NCBI GenBank assembly: GCA_900470805.1
Contig: UCCA01000039.1
Location: 1-64,000 of the forward strand
Length of the DNA: 64,000 nucleotides
Direction of reading: 5' to 3'
DNA from: Hyphomicrobiales bacterium
GTDB taxonomy: Bacteria; Pseudomonadota; Alphaproteobacteria; Rhizobiales; Rhizobiaceae
The position numbers and the translations under genes were made by a program. A model generated the notes under the pieces. The model had not been told where the DNA came from and did no database searches. It saw only the letters and a program-made list of their open reading frames with translations. This document shows, piece by piece, positions 26,366 through 34,835 of this stretch; within the stretch, counting starts at the first letter, position 1, and each line of letters starts with the position of its first letter.

Positions 26366-27205
26366 ATGATCGCCAGCCATCGCCTCCATCGTCTGCTCCT
26401 TGTCGCCGCCGCCACGCTTGGCCTGTCGCTGCCGGTATTTTGTCCGGCCCGCGCCGAGACCAGCGACTGGGTCGACAATGCCGGCGGACGGATGCGGCTG
26501 GTGGCGCTGGCGCCGGATAAGAACGGCAAGATCCGGGCCGGGCTGCAGATCGAGCCGAACGCCGGCTGGATCACCTACTGGCGGGAGCCGGGCAATAGCG
26601 GCATCCCACCGCAGATCACCATGGCGCCGGGAAGTGGCGTCATCCTTGAAAGGGTCGATTATCCCACGCCCAAGCACATCGCCAACGGCACGCTCGACGA
26701 TATCGGCTACGACGGGGCGGTGACGCTGCCGCTGACGCTTTCGGCTCAGAGCGGGACGGCGAACGAGATCAAGGCGCAGGCCTTCATCGGCATCTGCAAG
26801 GAGGTCTGCGTGCCGTTCCAGGCCGATCTCTCGCTGCGGTTTTCCGGGTCCGCTCAATCGCGCCCTGAAGAAGAAGCCATTCTGGCTGCCGCGAAGGCAA
26901 GCCTGCCGGAGGCACCCTCGTCAGACTTCCAGGTGAACAGTCACACGCTGTCCGACGACCGCACGCAGCTGACGCTGCAGATCACACTGCCCGAGACTGG
27001 GGACACGACACCTCAGGTGATCGTCGCCGGCCCCAGCGGTTACGTCTTCCCAAAGCAGCTGATGAGCAAGCGCGACGGCACCACTCTGACGACAACCATC
27101 GCCATCGGCAAGCTGCCGAAGAGCTACGACATTCATGGCAAGAGCTGGAGCGCGCTGGTAATCGACGGGTCGCGCGCCATCGAGAGCACGCTTGTCTTCA
27201 AATGA
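26366..27205 (+). CDS. Periplasmic DsbD N-domain-like protein
   Basis: A 279-residue exported protein. A signal peptide ends near ARA (residue ~30). The rest resembles the N-terminal periplasmic domain of DsbD/ScsB-type reductases: GWITYWREPGNSGIPPQI near 70-87, then FIGICKEVCVPFQADLSL, whose CKEVC holds the two redox cysteines. The transmembrane and thioredoxin domains of DsbD are absent, and no ccdA is adjacent. It may receive electrons from a separate membrane reductase. A peroxiredoxin gene follows after 60 bases, suggesting a shared thiol-redox theme. Confidence 0.8.
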   Translation: MIASHRLHRLLLVAAATLGLSLPVFCPARAETSDWVDNAGGRMRLVALAPDKNGKIRAGLQIEPNAGWITYWREPGNSGIPPQITMAPGSGVILERVDYPTPKHIANGTLDDIGYDGAVTLPLTLSAQSGTANEIKAQAFIGICKEVCVPFQADLSLRFSGSAQSRPEEEAILAAAKASLPEAPSSDFQVNSHTLSDDRTQLTLQITLPETGDTTPQVIVAGPSGYVFPKQLMSKRDGTTLTTTIAIGKLPKSYDIHGKSWSALVIDGSRAIESTLVFK

Positions 27206-27265
27206 TCCGGCAGAGCAGTCCAATTCCCGCGGCCGCGTGCCGCTCAACCCAATGAGGAGACCTTC

Positions 27266-27751
27266 ATGACCATCGCAATCGGTGACACGCTTCCGGCGGC
27301 AACCTTCAAGGAAAAGACAAGCGACGGCCCGGTCGAGACGACGACGGACAGCCTGTTCAAGGGCAAGCGCGTGGTGCTGTTCGCCGTGCCCGGCGCATTC
27401 ACGCCGACCTGCTCACTGAACCACCTGCCCGGCTACCTCGAAAACCGCGACGCCATCCTCGGCAAGGGCGTCGACGATATCGCGGTGATCGCCGTCAACG
27501 ACTGGCATGTGATGGGCGCCTGGGCACAATCATCCGGCGGCGCCGGCAAGATCCACTTCCTTGCCGACTGGGACGCCTCCTTCACCAAGGCACTCGGTCT
27601 CGACGCCGACCTCTCCGGCGGCGGCCTCGGCGTGCGCTCGAAGCGCTATTCGATGCTTGTCGAGGACGGTGTCGTCAAGTCGCTTAATGTCGAGGACAAT
27701 CCCGGCCAGGCGACTGTCTCGAGCGCCGCGACGATGATCGAGCAGCTCTGA
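27266..27751 (+). CDS. Peroxiredoxin (Prx5/hybrid type)
   Basis: A 161-residue thiol peroxidase that reduces hydrogen and organic peroxides using glutathione, glutaredoxin or thioredoxin. The active site PGAFTPTCS places the peroxidatic Cys at 49. VIAVNDWHVMGAWA and DWDASFTKALGLD are typical of the Prx5 subfamily. No C-terminal glutaredoxin domain is fused. GAGGAGA lies six bases before the ATG. Confidence 0.93.
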   Translation: MTIAIGDTLPAATFKEKTSDGPVETTTDSLFKGKRVVLFAVPGAFTPTCSLNHLPGYLENRDAILGKGVDDIAVIAVNDWHVMGAWAQSSGGAGKIHFLADWDASFTKALGLDADLSGGGLGVRSKRYSMLVEDGVVKSLNVEDNPGQATVSSAATMIEQL

Positions 27752-27845
27752 GGCGACGGGCCCATGCACCTGCTCTGACGGGGGAGAATATTCCGTCGTG
27801 GGTGTTTGCCGAGAGCCGAAACGTCGTAATCGTGGCGACGTGATT

Positions 27846-27874
27846 AGATCCTCGGGACGAGCCCGAGGATGACG
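27846..27874 (+). repeat. Palindromic intergenic repeat, copy A
   Basis: A 29-base element containing ATCCTCGGG, a 5-base spacer and CCCGAGGAT, ending in GACG. It is nearly the reverse complement of copy B at 27934-27962 (three differences). Such ATCCTCGG palindromes are scattered between genes in rhizobia. Confidence 0.7.
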
Positions 27875-27933
27875 GCGGAGTGTGTGGCAGGCGTTTCTAA
27901 CCCGTTGAAAGAACGACGTTTCAGCTCGTTCGA

Positions 27934-27962
27934 CGTCATCCTCGGCCTTGTGCCGAGGATCT
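27934..27962 (-). repeat. Palindromic intergenic repeat, copy B
   Basis: The inverted partner of copy A: CGTCATCCTCGGC, a short loop, then GCCGAGGATCT. Together with the 59 bases between, the pair could fold into a large hairpin. The 410 bases from 27752 to 28161 hold these repeats and no gene that I can support. Confidence 0.7.
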
Positions 27963-28161
27963 GCCAGGGGTTCGAATTTTTCGACGCAATTGGATCCTGA
28001 GGCAGAGCCAAGCAACTTTTTCGGGGCTTCGCGTTTCCGCGCCTCCCCTATCGACAACGCCCCGTTCTTTCCGAGCATTTGCGGGGGCCCGTCAACCGCC
28101 GCCGCTACCTCTCTGCCCTTATCCCCACCTCCCATACTCACCGCCACAATCTTGCCATATT

Positions 28162-28192
28162 TGTTATAACATAACAGTAATGTTATTACATT
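28162..28192 (+). promoter_or_regulatory. Zur-type operator (two overlapping palindromes)
   Basis: TGTTATAACATAACA at 28162-28176 is a TGTTAT/ATAACA palindrome of the alphaproteobacterial Zur type. It is followed two bases later by AATGTTATTACATT (28179-28192), a second related palindrome. They lie directly before the zinc importer operon, 12 bases upstream of its first start codon. Confidence 0.8.
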
Positions 28193-28203
28193 TGAGGCAG
28201 TTT

Positions 28204-28326
28204 ATGAAATCACGCTCGACCGCTATCGGCGCCATCGGACTATCGGCCGCCAACCGGGTGCTCGGCGCCATCATGCTCGCCGGCCTGTTGTGGGCCGCCA
28301 TCGCATGGGCCGTCCGCCTGCCATGA
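28204..28326 (+). CDS. 40-residue membrane peptide leading the zinc importer operon
   Basis: A short gene between the Zur box and the ABC importer. GAGG lies 6-7 bases before the ATG. The product begins MKSRSTAIGAIGLSAANRV and continues with a hydrophobic helix (about 20-37: GAIMLAGLLWAAIAWAV) ending RLP. Its TGA overlaps the ATG of the ATPase gene (ATGA at 28323-28326), so the two are translationally coupled. I do not recognise a family. It could be a small transporter subunit or regulator, or a leader that sets translation of the ATPase. Confidence 0.65.
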   Translation: MKSRSTAIGAIGLSAANRVLGAIMLAGLLWAAIAWAVRLP

Positions 28327-29063
28327 GCGCCCCCCTCATCCGGCTTTCCAACCTGACGGTTGCCTATAACAGACATCCGGCGGTCCACCACGTCTCCGGC
28401 AGCATTGCATCCGGCAGCCTGACGGCGATCGCCGGGCCGAACGGCGCGGGAAAATCGACGCTGTTGAAGGCGATCATGGGCGAGATGCGGCCTTCCGGCG
28501 GTCAGATCGAGCACCAGCTAAAGCGCACCGACTTCGGCTACCTGCCGCAGGCCGCCGATATCAACCGGCGCTTTCCCGTCACCGTGCTCGACACAGTGAT
28601 GATGGGCGCGTGGCGGCAGATGGGTGCGTTCGGGCGGGTCTCCAAAGACGAGATGGCCAAGGCGCGCGCCGGGGTGTCCGCCGTCGGGCTCGAAGGCTTC
28701 GAAACGCGGCTGATCGGCGCCCTGTCGTCCGGCCAGCTGCAGCGCGTGCTGTTTGCCCGGCTGCTCTTGCAGGATGCCAAGGTGATCCTGCTCGACGAGC
28801 CGTTCACGGCGATCGATGCGCGCACCACACGCGACCTGATCGACATCATCCGGCGCTGGCATGGCGACGGTCGAACGATCATCGCCGTGCTGCATGACTT
28901 CGAGCAGATCCGCGCGCATTTTCCCGAGACGCTGCTGCTCGCCCGCGAGATGATCGACTGGGGGCCGACGGCAACCGCGATGTCAGCAGCAAACCTCATG
29001 AAGGCGCGCGCCATGGCCGAGCGCTGGGACGAGGACGCAGACACCTGCGCGCCGGCAGCATGA
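28323..29063 (+). CDS. Zinc ABC transporter ATP-binding protein (AztA/TroC/ZnuC type)
   Basis: A 246-residue ATPase of the cluster-9 (Zn/Mn) ABC importers. Walker A GPNGAGKST is at 38-46, LSSGQLQR is the ABC signature, ILLDEP is Walker B, and the His switch is in VLHDFEQ. It starts in a four-base overlap with the 40-residue peptide and ends in a four-base overlap with the permease gene. Gene order ATPase-permease-binding protein fits the AztABC and TroCBA systems. The Zur box upstream argues for zinc. Confidence 0.92.
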   Translation: MSAPLIRLSNLTVAYNRHPAVHHVSGSIASGSLTAIAGPNGAGKSTLLKAIMGEMRPSGGQIEHQLKRTDFGYLPQAADINRRFPVTVLDTVMMGAWRQMGAFGRVSKDEMAKARAGVSAVGLEGFETRLIGALSSGQLQRVLFARLLLQDAKVILLDEPFTAIDARTTRDLIDIIRRWHGDGRTIIAVLHDFEQIRAHFPETLLLAREMIDWGPTATAMSAANLMKARAMAERWDEDADTCAPAA

Positions 29064-29932
29064 CGATCTACGATCTCCTTTTCGCACCCTTCATCGATTA
29101 CGGCTTCATGCGCCGGGCGCTGGTCGCATGTCTGTGCCTCGGGCTCGGATCCGGGCCGATCGGCGTGTTCCTGATGCTGCGGCGGATGAGCCTGGTCGGC
29201 GACGCGATGAGCCACGCCATCCTGCCGGGCGCGGCGATCGGCTATCTCGTTGCCGGCTCGCTGTCGCTAACGGCGATGGGCATCGGCGGGCTGGTGGCTG
29301 GGCTGGCGGTGGCGCTGTTGTCGGGCGCGGTCAGCCGGGTGACGGTGCTGCAGGAGGATGCGAGCTTTGCCAGCTTCTACCTGGCATCGCTGGCGCTTGG
29401 CGTGCTGATCGTGTCGCTGCGTGGCTCCAATATCGACCTGCTGCATGTGCTGTTCGGCACCATTCTCGCCATTGATCCCCCGGCCCTTTACCAGATCGGC
29501 GCGATCACGACGCTGACGCTGGTGGCGCTCGCCATCATCTACCGGCCGTTGATTGTCGAATGCTTCGATCCGAGTTTCCTCAGGGCGATCGGCGGGCGCG
29601 GTCCGGTCTATCACTTCCTGTTCCTGCTGCTCGTCGTACTCAATCTCGTCGCCAGCTTCCAGGCGCTCGGCACGCTGATGGCCGTCGGCCTGATGATGCT
29701 GCCGGCGGCGATCGCGCAGCTATGGGCGCGCAGCCTGCCTGCGATGCTGCTGGTGGCGGCGGCAAGTGCCGCGGCGTCCGGCTATTTCGGACTGATCGCC
29801 TCCTACCATCTCGAACTCGCCTCCGGCCCGACGATCATCATGACGGCGGCGCTGATCTATGGCTTTTCCATCTTTTTCGCACCGTCGGGCCTTGTCCGGC
29901 GCCTATTCCCCCGCCCGCATCTCAAGGGCTGA
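29060..29932 (+). CDS. Zinc ABC transporter permease (AztB/TroB/ZnuB type)
   Basis: A 290-residue ABC-3 family permease with about eight or nine membrane helices. The family pattern GSGPIGVFLMLRRMSLVGD followed by AMSHAILPGAAIGYL is near 28-60. It overlaps the ATPase gene by four bases, and the binding-protein gene follows 16 bases after its stop. It forms the membrane channel of the zinc importer. Confidence 0.92.
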   Translation: MTIYDLLFAPFIDYGFMRRALVACLCLGLGSGPIGVFLMLRRMSLVGDAMSHAILPGAAIGYLVAGSLSLTAMGIGGLVAGLAVALLSGAVSRVTVLQEDASFASFYLASLALGVLIVSLRGSNIDLLHVLFGTILAIDPPALYQIGAITTLTLVALAIIYRPLIVECFDPSFLRAIGGRGPVYHFLFLLLVVLNLVASFQALGTLMAVGLMMLPAAIAQLWARSLPAMLLVAAASAAASGYFGLIASYHLELASGPTIIMTAALIYGFSIFFAPSGLVRRLFPRPHLKG

Positions 29933-29948
29933 CACAAAGGATATCTCG

Positions 29949-30848
29949 ATGATTTCGCGCAGACTGCTTCTTTCCGCGGCACTTCCGACGCTGATGGCGC
30001 TTTCCGCAATGCCGGCATCGGCAGAGACGCTAAAGGTCGTCGCCTCCTTCACCGTTTTGGCCGACGTGGTCAAACAGGTTGGCGGCGACCATGTCGATGT
30101 GAAGAGCCTCGTCGGCCCGAACGGCGACCCCCATGAATTCGAGCCGTCGCCCACCGATGCCAAGAACCTCAACGCTGCCAAGGTCACCTTCGTCAGCGGC
30201 GAAGGCCTGGAAGGCTGGATGGACCGGCTGATCACGGCATCCGGTTACAAAGGCAAGCCGGTTGTCGCGTCCGAGGGAGTCAACACCCGCACGATGGAAG
30301 AGGACGGCCAGACCGTGACCGATCCACATGTGTGGAACAGCCCCGTCAACGTAAAGGTCTGGGTCTCCAACATCGAGAAGGCGTTGTCGGAAGCCGACCC
30401 CGCCGATGCCGCCGCCTTCAAGACCAATGCGCAAGCTTACACCAGCAAGCTCGACGAGTTGGACGCTTACGCAAAGTCGAAGTTCGAGAAGATCCCCGAA
30501 GACCATCGCAAGGTACTGACCAGTCATGACGCCTTCGGCTACTTCGGCCGCGAATATCATGTCGGCTTCCTGGCGCCGCTTGGTGTCTCCACCGAGAGCG
30601 AAGCCTCGGCCGCCGACGTCGCCAAGCTGATCGAGCAGATCAAGGCCGAGCACGTGAAGACCTACTTCTTCGAGAATTCAAACGATCCGCGTCTGGTAAA
30701 GCAGATCGCCAAGGCGACCGGCGCCGAGCCGGGCGGCGAGCTTTATGTCGAGTCGCTATCCGGTGCCAAGGGACCGGCTTCGACCTACGAGAAGATGTTC
30801 CGCTACAACGTCAACCAGATCACCGCCGCAATGGCGAAGAGCAGCTGA
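29949..30848 (+). CDS. Zinc ABC transporter substrate-binding protein (AztC-like)
   Basis: A 299-residue periplasmic cluster A-I binding protein. Signal peptide 1-~24 (ends ASAETLKVV). Metal-ligand histidines are visible in GDPHEFEPSP, TDPHVWNSP and TSHDAFGYF. The fourth ligand position, normally Asp in LYSDALS, is Glu268 in LYVESLS. The His-rich flexible loop of classical ZnuA is absent, which fits AztC rather than ZnuA. AztC systems usually have an AztD chaperone, but no aztD gene follows here. ATG 29949 begins a normal signal peptide; the frame is open further upstream. Confidence 0.9.
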   Translation: MISRRLLLSAALPTLMALSAMPASAETLKVVASFTVLADVVKQVGGDHVDVKSLVGPNGDPHEFEPSPTDAKNLNAAKVTFVSGEGLEGWMDRLITASGYKGKPVVASEGVNTRTMEEDGQTVTDPHVWNSPVNVKVWVSNIEKALSEADPADAAAFKTNAQAYTSKLDELDAYAKSKFEKIPEDHRKVLTSHDAFGYFGREYHVGFLAPLGVSTESEASAADVAKLIEQIKAEHVKTYFFENSNDPRLVKQIAKATGAEPGGELYVESLSGAKGPASTYEKMFRYNVNQITAAMAKSS

Positions 30849-30878
30849 TAGTCGAGCGACACTCTTCGGCCTGCGGGG

Positions 30879-31187
30879 TCAAACCTGCAGGTCGAAGACG
30901 ATGAGGCCGCCAAGACCGCCATCCAGCGACGACACGATCCGCTCGCCGACGACGACATGATCGGGATGGACGAGATAGGCGTCACGCGCCTCCGGACTTT
31001 CGAACGTGACCGCGAAGCCATCGACGAAGCCGGCATGCAGCCCTTCCGGCGAGACATTCGGGCCGTACTTGATATCGATAATGCCGGGAATGACCTGCTT
31101 CAGGGCGGCGATCGATTCGAACAGGGATTGCTTTTCTTCGCCCGTGATGGCGGCCTTCAGCCGCATCAGCACCGAGTGCAGGATCAT
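30879..31187 (-). CDS. Dabb (stress-responsive A/B barrel) protein
   Basis: A 102-residue dimeric alpha-beta barrel protein. The N-terminus MILHSVLMRLK, the GVNVSPEG-like segment YGPNVSPEGLHAGF and HPDHVVVGERIVSS are the Dabb pattern. The family includes stress-induced plant proteins and some cyclases; bacterial members are mostly uncharacterised. GGGAGG lies six to seven bases before ATG 31187; a longer frame to 31247 is unlikely. The gene is convergent with the zinc importer. Confidence 0.85.
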   Translation of the reverse strand: MILHSVLMRLKAAITGEEKQSLFESIAALKQVIPGIIDIKYGPNVSPEGLHAGFVDGFAVTFESPEARDAYLVHPDHVVVGERIVSSLDGGLGGLIVFDLQV

Positions 31188-31321
31188 ATGGAGGCCTCCC
31201 TGATGATTATTATTCGCCGAGCATAGAGGGAAAGTGCCGGCGGGCAAGATGCAAAGATATCAGGACCACGACGCGATCGGCGGCACCCCCGTCACGTTTT
31301 GGTGCTTACAGGCAGCAGCCA

Positions 31322-31360
31322 TAAAAAAGGCCGCAGCCAGACCATGTCCAGCTGCGGCCG
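31322..31360 (-). terminator. Terminator of the MCP gene
   Basis: On the minus strand GGCCGCAGC, a 13-base loop and GCTGCGGCC are followed by TTTTTT: a classical intrinsic terminator, 23 bases after the MCP stop. Confidence 0.9.
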
Positions 31361-31382
31361 TTCGATGTCGCGGTGCTATCGC

Positions 31383-33266
31383 TCAGGCGGCGGAGCGACC
31401 GGAGAAGGACGAGGCCAGCCTCTGGCCCAGCGCGCGCGCCGGCGACTGCACAGGCCGCGAAGCCGAGTTGGCGGCGCCGATGCTGCGGTCATCCAGCTTG
31501 AACTGCGCCAGCAACTCGATCAGCGTCGCTGCCTGCGTGGCAAGGCCGTGGCTTGCCGCGGTGGTCTGCTCGACCATTGCCGCGTTCTGCTGCGTGCCCT
31601 GGTCCATCTGGTTCACTGACGTGTTGATCTCGGACAGACCGGTCGACTGCTCCCGCGACGAGAGCACGATCGATTCGACGTTGCGGTTGATCTCCTGAAC
31701 CTCGACGACGATCTCTTGGAGAGCCTTGCCGGTTCTGCCGACGAGATCGACGCCGCCGCGCACCTGATCGCCCGACTTGGTGATCAGCTGCTTGATCTCC
31801 TTGGCGGCATTCGCCGAGCGCTGGGCGAGTTCACGCACCTCCTGCGCAACGACCGCAAAGCCCTTGCCGGCTTCACCGGCGCGCGCCGCCTCGACACCGG
31901 CGTTCAGCGCCAGCAGATTGGTCTGGAAGGCGATGTCGTCGATCACGCCGATGATGTTACTGATCTGGCTCGACGACTGTTCGATCTCGTGCATCGCATC
32001 AACCGCCTCGCGAACGATCTCGCCGGACCGCTCGGCACCCGCCTGCGTGCGCTGGACCAGGTTGCCAGCTTCGCCGGCCCGGGTGGCCGAATCCTTGACC
32101 GCCGTCGTGACCTCCTCAAGGGCTGCCGCGGTCTCTTCGACCGAAGCCGCCTGCTGCTCCGTGCGTCTGGAAAGATCATCGGCGGAGGAGCGGATTTCGC
32201 TGGCGCCGGCGTCGATCATCTTGGCGTTCTCGCCGACGGTGCGCAGCGTGTCCTGCAGCCTGCCAATCGATTCATTGTAGCTGATGCGCAATGCATCGAG
32301 CTGCTCGGCGAACGGCGTATCGAGGCGATAGGTCATGTCGCCATCGGACAGGCGCTGCAGGCCGATCCCCAGGCCATCGACGGCAAAGCGGACATCTTCG
32401 GCTTCGCGTGCCTTCTGCTCTTCGCGGGCGATGCGTTCGTGCTCGCTGAGGCTGCGGTTTGCCTCGGTCTCGCGCTCCAGCCTTTCGCGCTCCAGCGCGT
32501 TGTCGCGGAAGATGGAGACGGCCGCGGCCATCTCGCCGATCTCGTCGCGACGACCGCCATGCGGGATCTCATGCGTATTGTCGCCGGCGGCCAGCTGGTT
32601 CATCGAGGCGGTGATATCGCTGATCGGACGGGCGACACGGAAGAACGAGATCAACGCAGCTGCGATGGCAAGCATGGCCGCGACGGCGACGGCCCCGATG
32701 GTCGATATTCTGGCAAAACTGATGACATCGGTCGAGATTGCGATCGACTGGGTGGCCAGATCCTTGTTATTGTTGACTACACCAATGATGATACCGCTGG
32801 CTTCGGCGCTGATCGGGTCCATGTTCTCTACCATGAACGGCTTCAGATTGGCCTGATCGCCGGCAAGCGCCATTTTCGCGATGGTGGCGCCGAAGTCGTC
32901 GTACGCGCGGAAATCTCTCTTGAGGGTATCGACCTTGGCGCGGGTGGCAGGAAGCGTGACCCGGCCTTCGAATGCGGCCAGTGCCTCGTCGCGAACGGCA
33001 CGTGATTTTTCAAGAGCCGTCTGCAAGGCGGCGATTTCCTGCGGCCCCGCGGCGGAGAGCATGGCCGTGATGTCGCGGCGCTGGTCGCCGAAGCTGTTGT
33101 CGAGCGCGGCCAGGAAGCTGTTACCGGTCATGTTGCGGACCATCAGTTCCGACTGCACCTCCAGATCCGAAATGGACTTCAGCGCCAAGCCGCCCTGGAT
33201 GACACCCAATATGACGACGCAGCCAAACAGCGCCGGTATCATTGTCCTGATCTTCAAATTCATCAT
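31383..33266 (-). CDS. Methyl-accepting chemotaxis protein
   Basis: A 627-residue chemoreceptor. A membrane span lies at ~8-28, a mainly helical periplasmic four-helix-type sensor at ~30-185 and a second span at ~190-212. HAMP follows at ~213-265 and a second HAMP-like segment at ~300-355. The signalling domain contains the highly conserved hairpin tip [20 protein letters not shown] (near 460-480) and methylation helices rich in Glu/Gln. There is no CheR/CheB-binding pentapeptide at the C-terminus (ends FSGRSAA). The ligand is unknown. It has its own terminator and no adjacent che genes. Confidence 0.95.
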   Translation of the reverse strand: MMNLKIRTMIPALFGCVVILGVIQGGLALKSISDLEVQSELMVRNMTGNSFLAALDNSFGDQRRDITAMLSAAGPQEIAALQTALEKSRAVRDEALAAFEGRVTLPATRAKVDTLKRDFRAYDDFGATIAKMALAGDQANLKPFMVENMDPISAEASGIIIGVVNNNKDLATQSIAISTDVISFARISTIGAVAVAAMLAIAAALISFFRVARPISDITASMNQLAAGDNTHEIPHGGRRDEIGEMAAAVSIFRDNALERERLERETEANRSLSEHERIAREEQKAREAEDVRFAVDGLGIGLQRLSDGDMTYRLDTPFAEQLDALRISYNESIGRLQDTLRTVGENAKMIDAGASEIRSSADDLSRRTEQQAASVEETAAALEEVTTAVKDSATRAGEAGNLVQRTQAGAERSGEIVREAVDAMHEIEQSSSQISNIIGVIDDIAFQTNLLALNAGVEAARAGEAGKGFAVVAQEVRELAQRSANAAKEIKQLITKSGDQVRGGVDLVGRTGKALQEIVVEVQEINRNVESIVLSSREQSTGLSEINTSVNQMDQGTQQNAAMVEQTTAASHGLATQAATLIELLAQFKLDDRSIGAANSASRPVQSPARALGQRLASSFSGRSAA

Positions 33267-33558
33267 CGTAAACCCCGGTCATTCTTCACTATTGCTCGAT
33301 TCGGCCCTCCCAATCCGATGTGCCCTTTTGACGAATGGCAATTTAATAAGAACTTACCGATCGGTCCGTTGCGGCGAAATGTAGCATCGCCTTATTCAGC
33401 TGCATCTGTGACGTCGCGACGCCGAAGCGTCCCTTTCCAGCGAACAAACCGTCGTAAACGGAACGACACCCGGGCCATTCTGCTCTAAGCTGCGACCAAC
33501 GACCGCACGGGAAGAGGAGCCCGCGCGGGCGGCCACATTTTCAACGGAGGAGATGGAA

Positions 33559-34749
33559 ATGAGCAAGAACCGTGGCGTCGTCTACATGCGACCCGGCGTC
33601 GTCGAAATCCACGACATCGACGATCCCAAGCTTGAGGCCCCAGATGGGCGCCGCATCGAGCATGGCGTTATCCTGAAGGTGATCTCGACCAATATCTGCG
33701 GCTCGGACCAGCACATGGTGCGCGGCCGCACGACGGCGATGCCGGGGCTGGTGCTCGGCCACGAGATCACCGGGCAGATCATCGAGAAGGGCATCGACGT
33801 CGAGATGCTCGAGGTCGGCGATATCGTCTCCGTGCCCTTCAACGTCGCCTGCGGTCGCTGCCGTTGTTGCAAGTCGCAGGACACCGGCGTCTGCCTCACC
33901 GTCAACCCGTCGCGCGCCGGCGGCGCCTACGGTTATGTCGACATGGGCGGCTGGATCGGCGGACAGGCACGCTACGTGACCATCCCCTATGCCGACTTCA
34001 ACCTCCTGAAATTCCCCGACCGCGACCGGGCGATGGAGAAGATCCGCGATCTCACCATGCTCTCCGACATCTTGCCGACGGGCTTTCATGGCGCGGTACG
34101 CGCCGGCGTCGGCGTCGGCTCGACCGTCTATGTTGCCGGTGCCGGTCCGGTCGGTCTCGCGGCAGCCGCCTCCGCCCGCATCCTCGGCGCCGCCGTGGTG
34201 ATGATCGGCGACTTCAACAAGGACCGGCTGGCCCATGCCGCCCGCGTCGGCTTCGAGCCGATCGACCTGTCGAAGAGCGACCGGCTGGGCGAGATGATCG
34301 CGCAGGTGACCGGCAGCAACGAGGTGGACAGCGCCATCGACGCCGTCGGCTTCGAGGCGCGCGGGCATTCGGGCGGCGAGCAGCCGGCGATCGTCTTGAA
34401 CCAGATGATGGACATCACCCGCGCCGCCGGCTCGATCGGCATTCCCGGCCTCTACGTGACCGAGGATCCGGATGCCGTCGACAGCGCCGCGAAATCCGGC
34501 AACCTGTCGCTGCGCTTCGGCCTCGGCTGGGCGAAGGCGCAATCCTTCCACACCGGGCAGACGCCCGTGCTCAAGTACAACAGGCAGCTGATGCAGGCGA
34601 TCCTGCACGACCGCCTGCCGATCGCCGATATCGTCAACGCCAAGGTGATCCCACTCGAGGAGGCCGTGCAGGGCTACGAGAGCTTCGACCATGGGGCGGC
34701 GACGAAGTTCGTGCTAGACCCGCATGGGGATGTGGCGAAGGCGGCTTAA
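33559..34749 (+). CDS. fdhA: Glutathione-independent formaldehyde dehydrogenase
   Basis: A 396-residue zinc-dependent medium-chain dehydrogenase oxidising formaldehyde with tightly bound NAD, like the Pseudomonas putida enzyme. ISTNICGSDQHMVRGR and LVLGHEITG carry catalytic-zinc ligands; CGRCRCCKSQDTGVC carries structural-zinc cysteines; GAGPVGLAAAASARILGAA is the nucleotide fold. GGAGGAG ends six bases before the ATG at 33559, so the in-frame ATG at 33553, which abuts the site, is rejected. A perfect terminator follows. The gene is monocistronic and divergent from the MCP. Confidence 0.95.
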   Translation: MSKNRGVVYMRPGVVEIHDIDDPKLEAPDGRRIEHGVILKVISTNICGSDQHMVRGRTTAMPGLVLGHEITGQIIEKGIDVEMLEVGDIVSVPFNVACGRCRCCKSQDTGVCLTVNPSRAGGAYGYVDMGGWIGGQARYVTIPYADFNLLKFPDRDRAMEKIRDLTMLSDILPTGFHGAVRAGVGVGSTVYVAGAGPVGLAAAASARILGAAVVMIGDFNKDRLAHAARVGFEPIDLSKSDRLGEMIAQVTGSNEVDSAIDAVGFEARGHSGGEQPAIVLNQMMDITRAAGSIGIPGLYVTEDPDAVDSAAKSGNLSLRFGLGWAKAQSFHTGQTPVLKYNRQLMQAILHDRLPIADIVNAKVIPLEEAVQGYESFDHGAATKFVLDPHGDVAKAA

Positions 34750-34772
34750 ACTCGAGCGATCCCAAGCAAGGG

Positions 34773-34805
34773 GCGACGGATGCGGATTGCATCCGTCGCT
34801 TTTTC
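34773..34805 (+). terminator. Terminator of fdhA
   Basis: GCGACGGATGC and GCATCCGTCGC pair perfectly (11 bp) around GGATT and are followed by TTTTTC, 23 bases after the fdhA stop. Confidence 0.92.
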
Positions 34806-34835
34806 TATCGCGCTGGCCATAACGTCAGCACGAAC

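Noticed and set aside
27752-28161. A tRNA or small RNA gene in the gap after the peroxiredoxin gene
   Set aside because: No cloverleaf or T-loop pattern; GGTTCGAA near 27970 is a chance match without flanking stems.
31716-33005. A 429-codon plus-strand frame antisense to the MCP gene
   Set aside because: Mirror frame of a well-supported coiled-coil protein; no ribosome-binding site and no domain.
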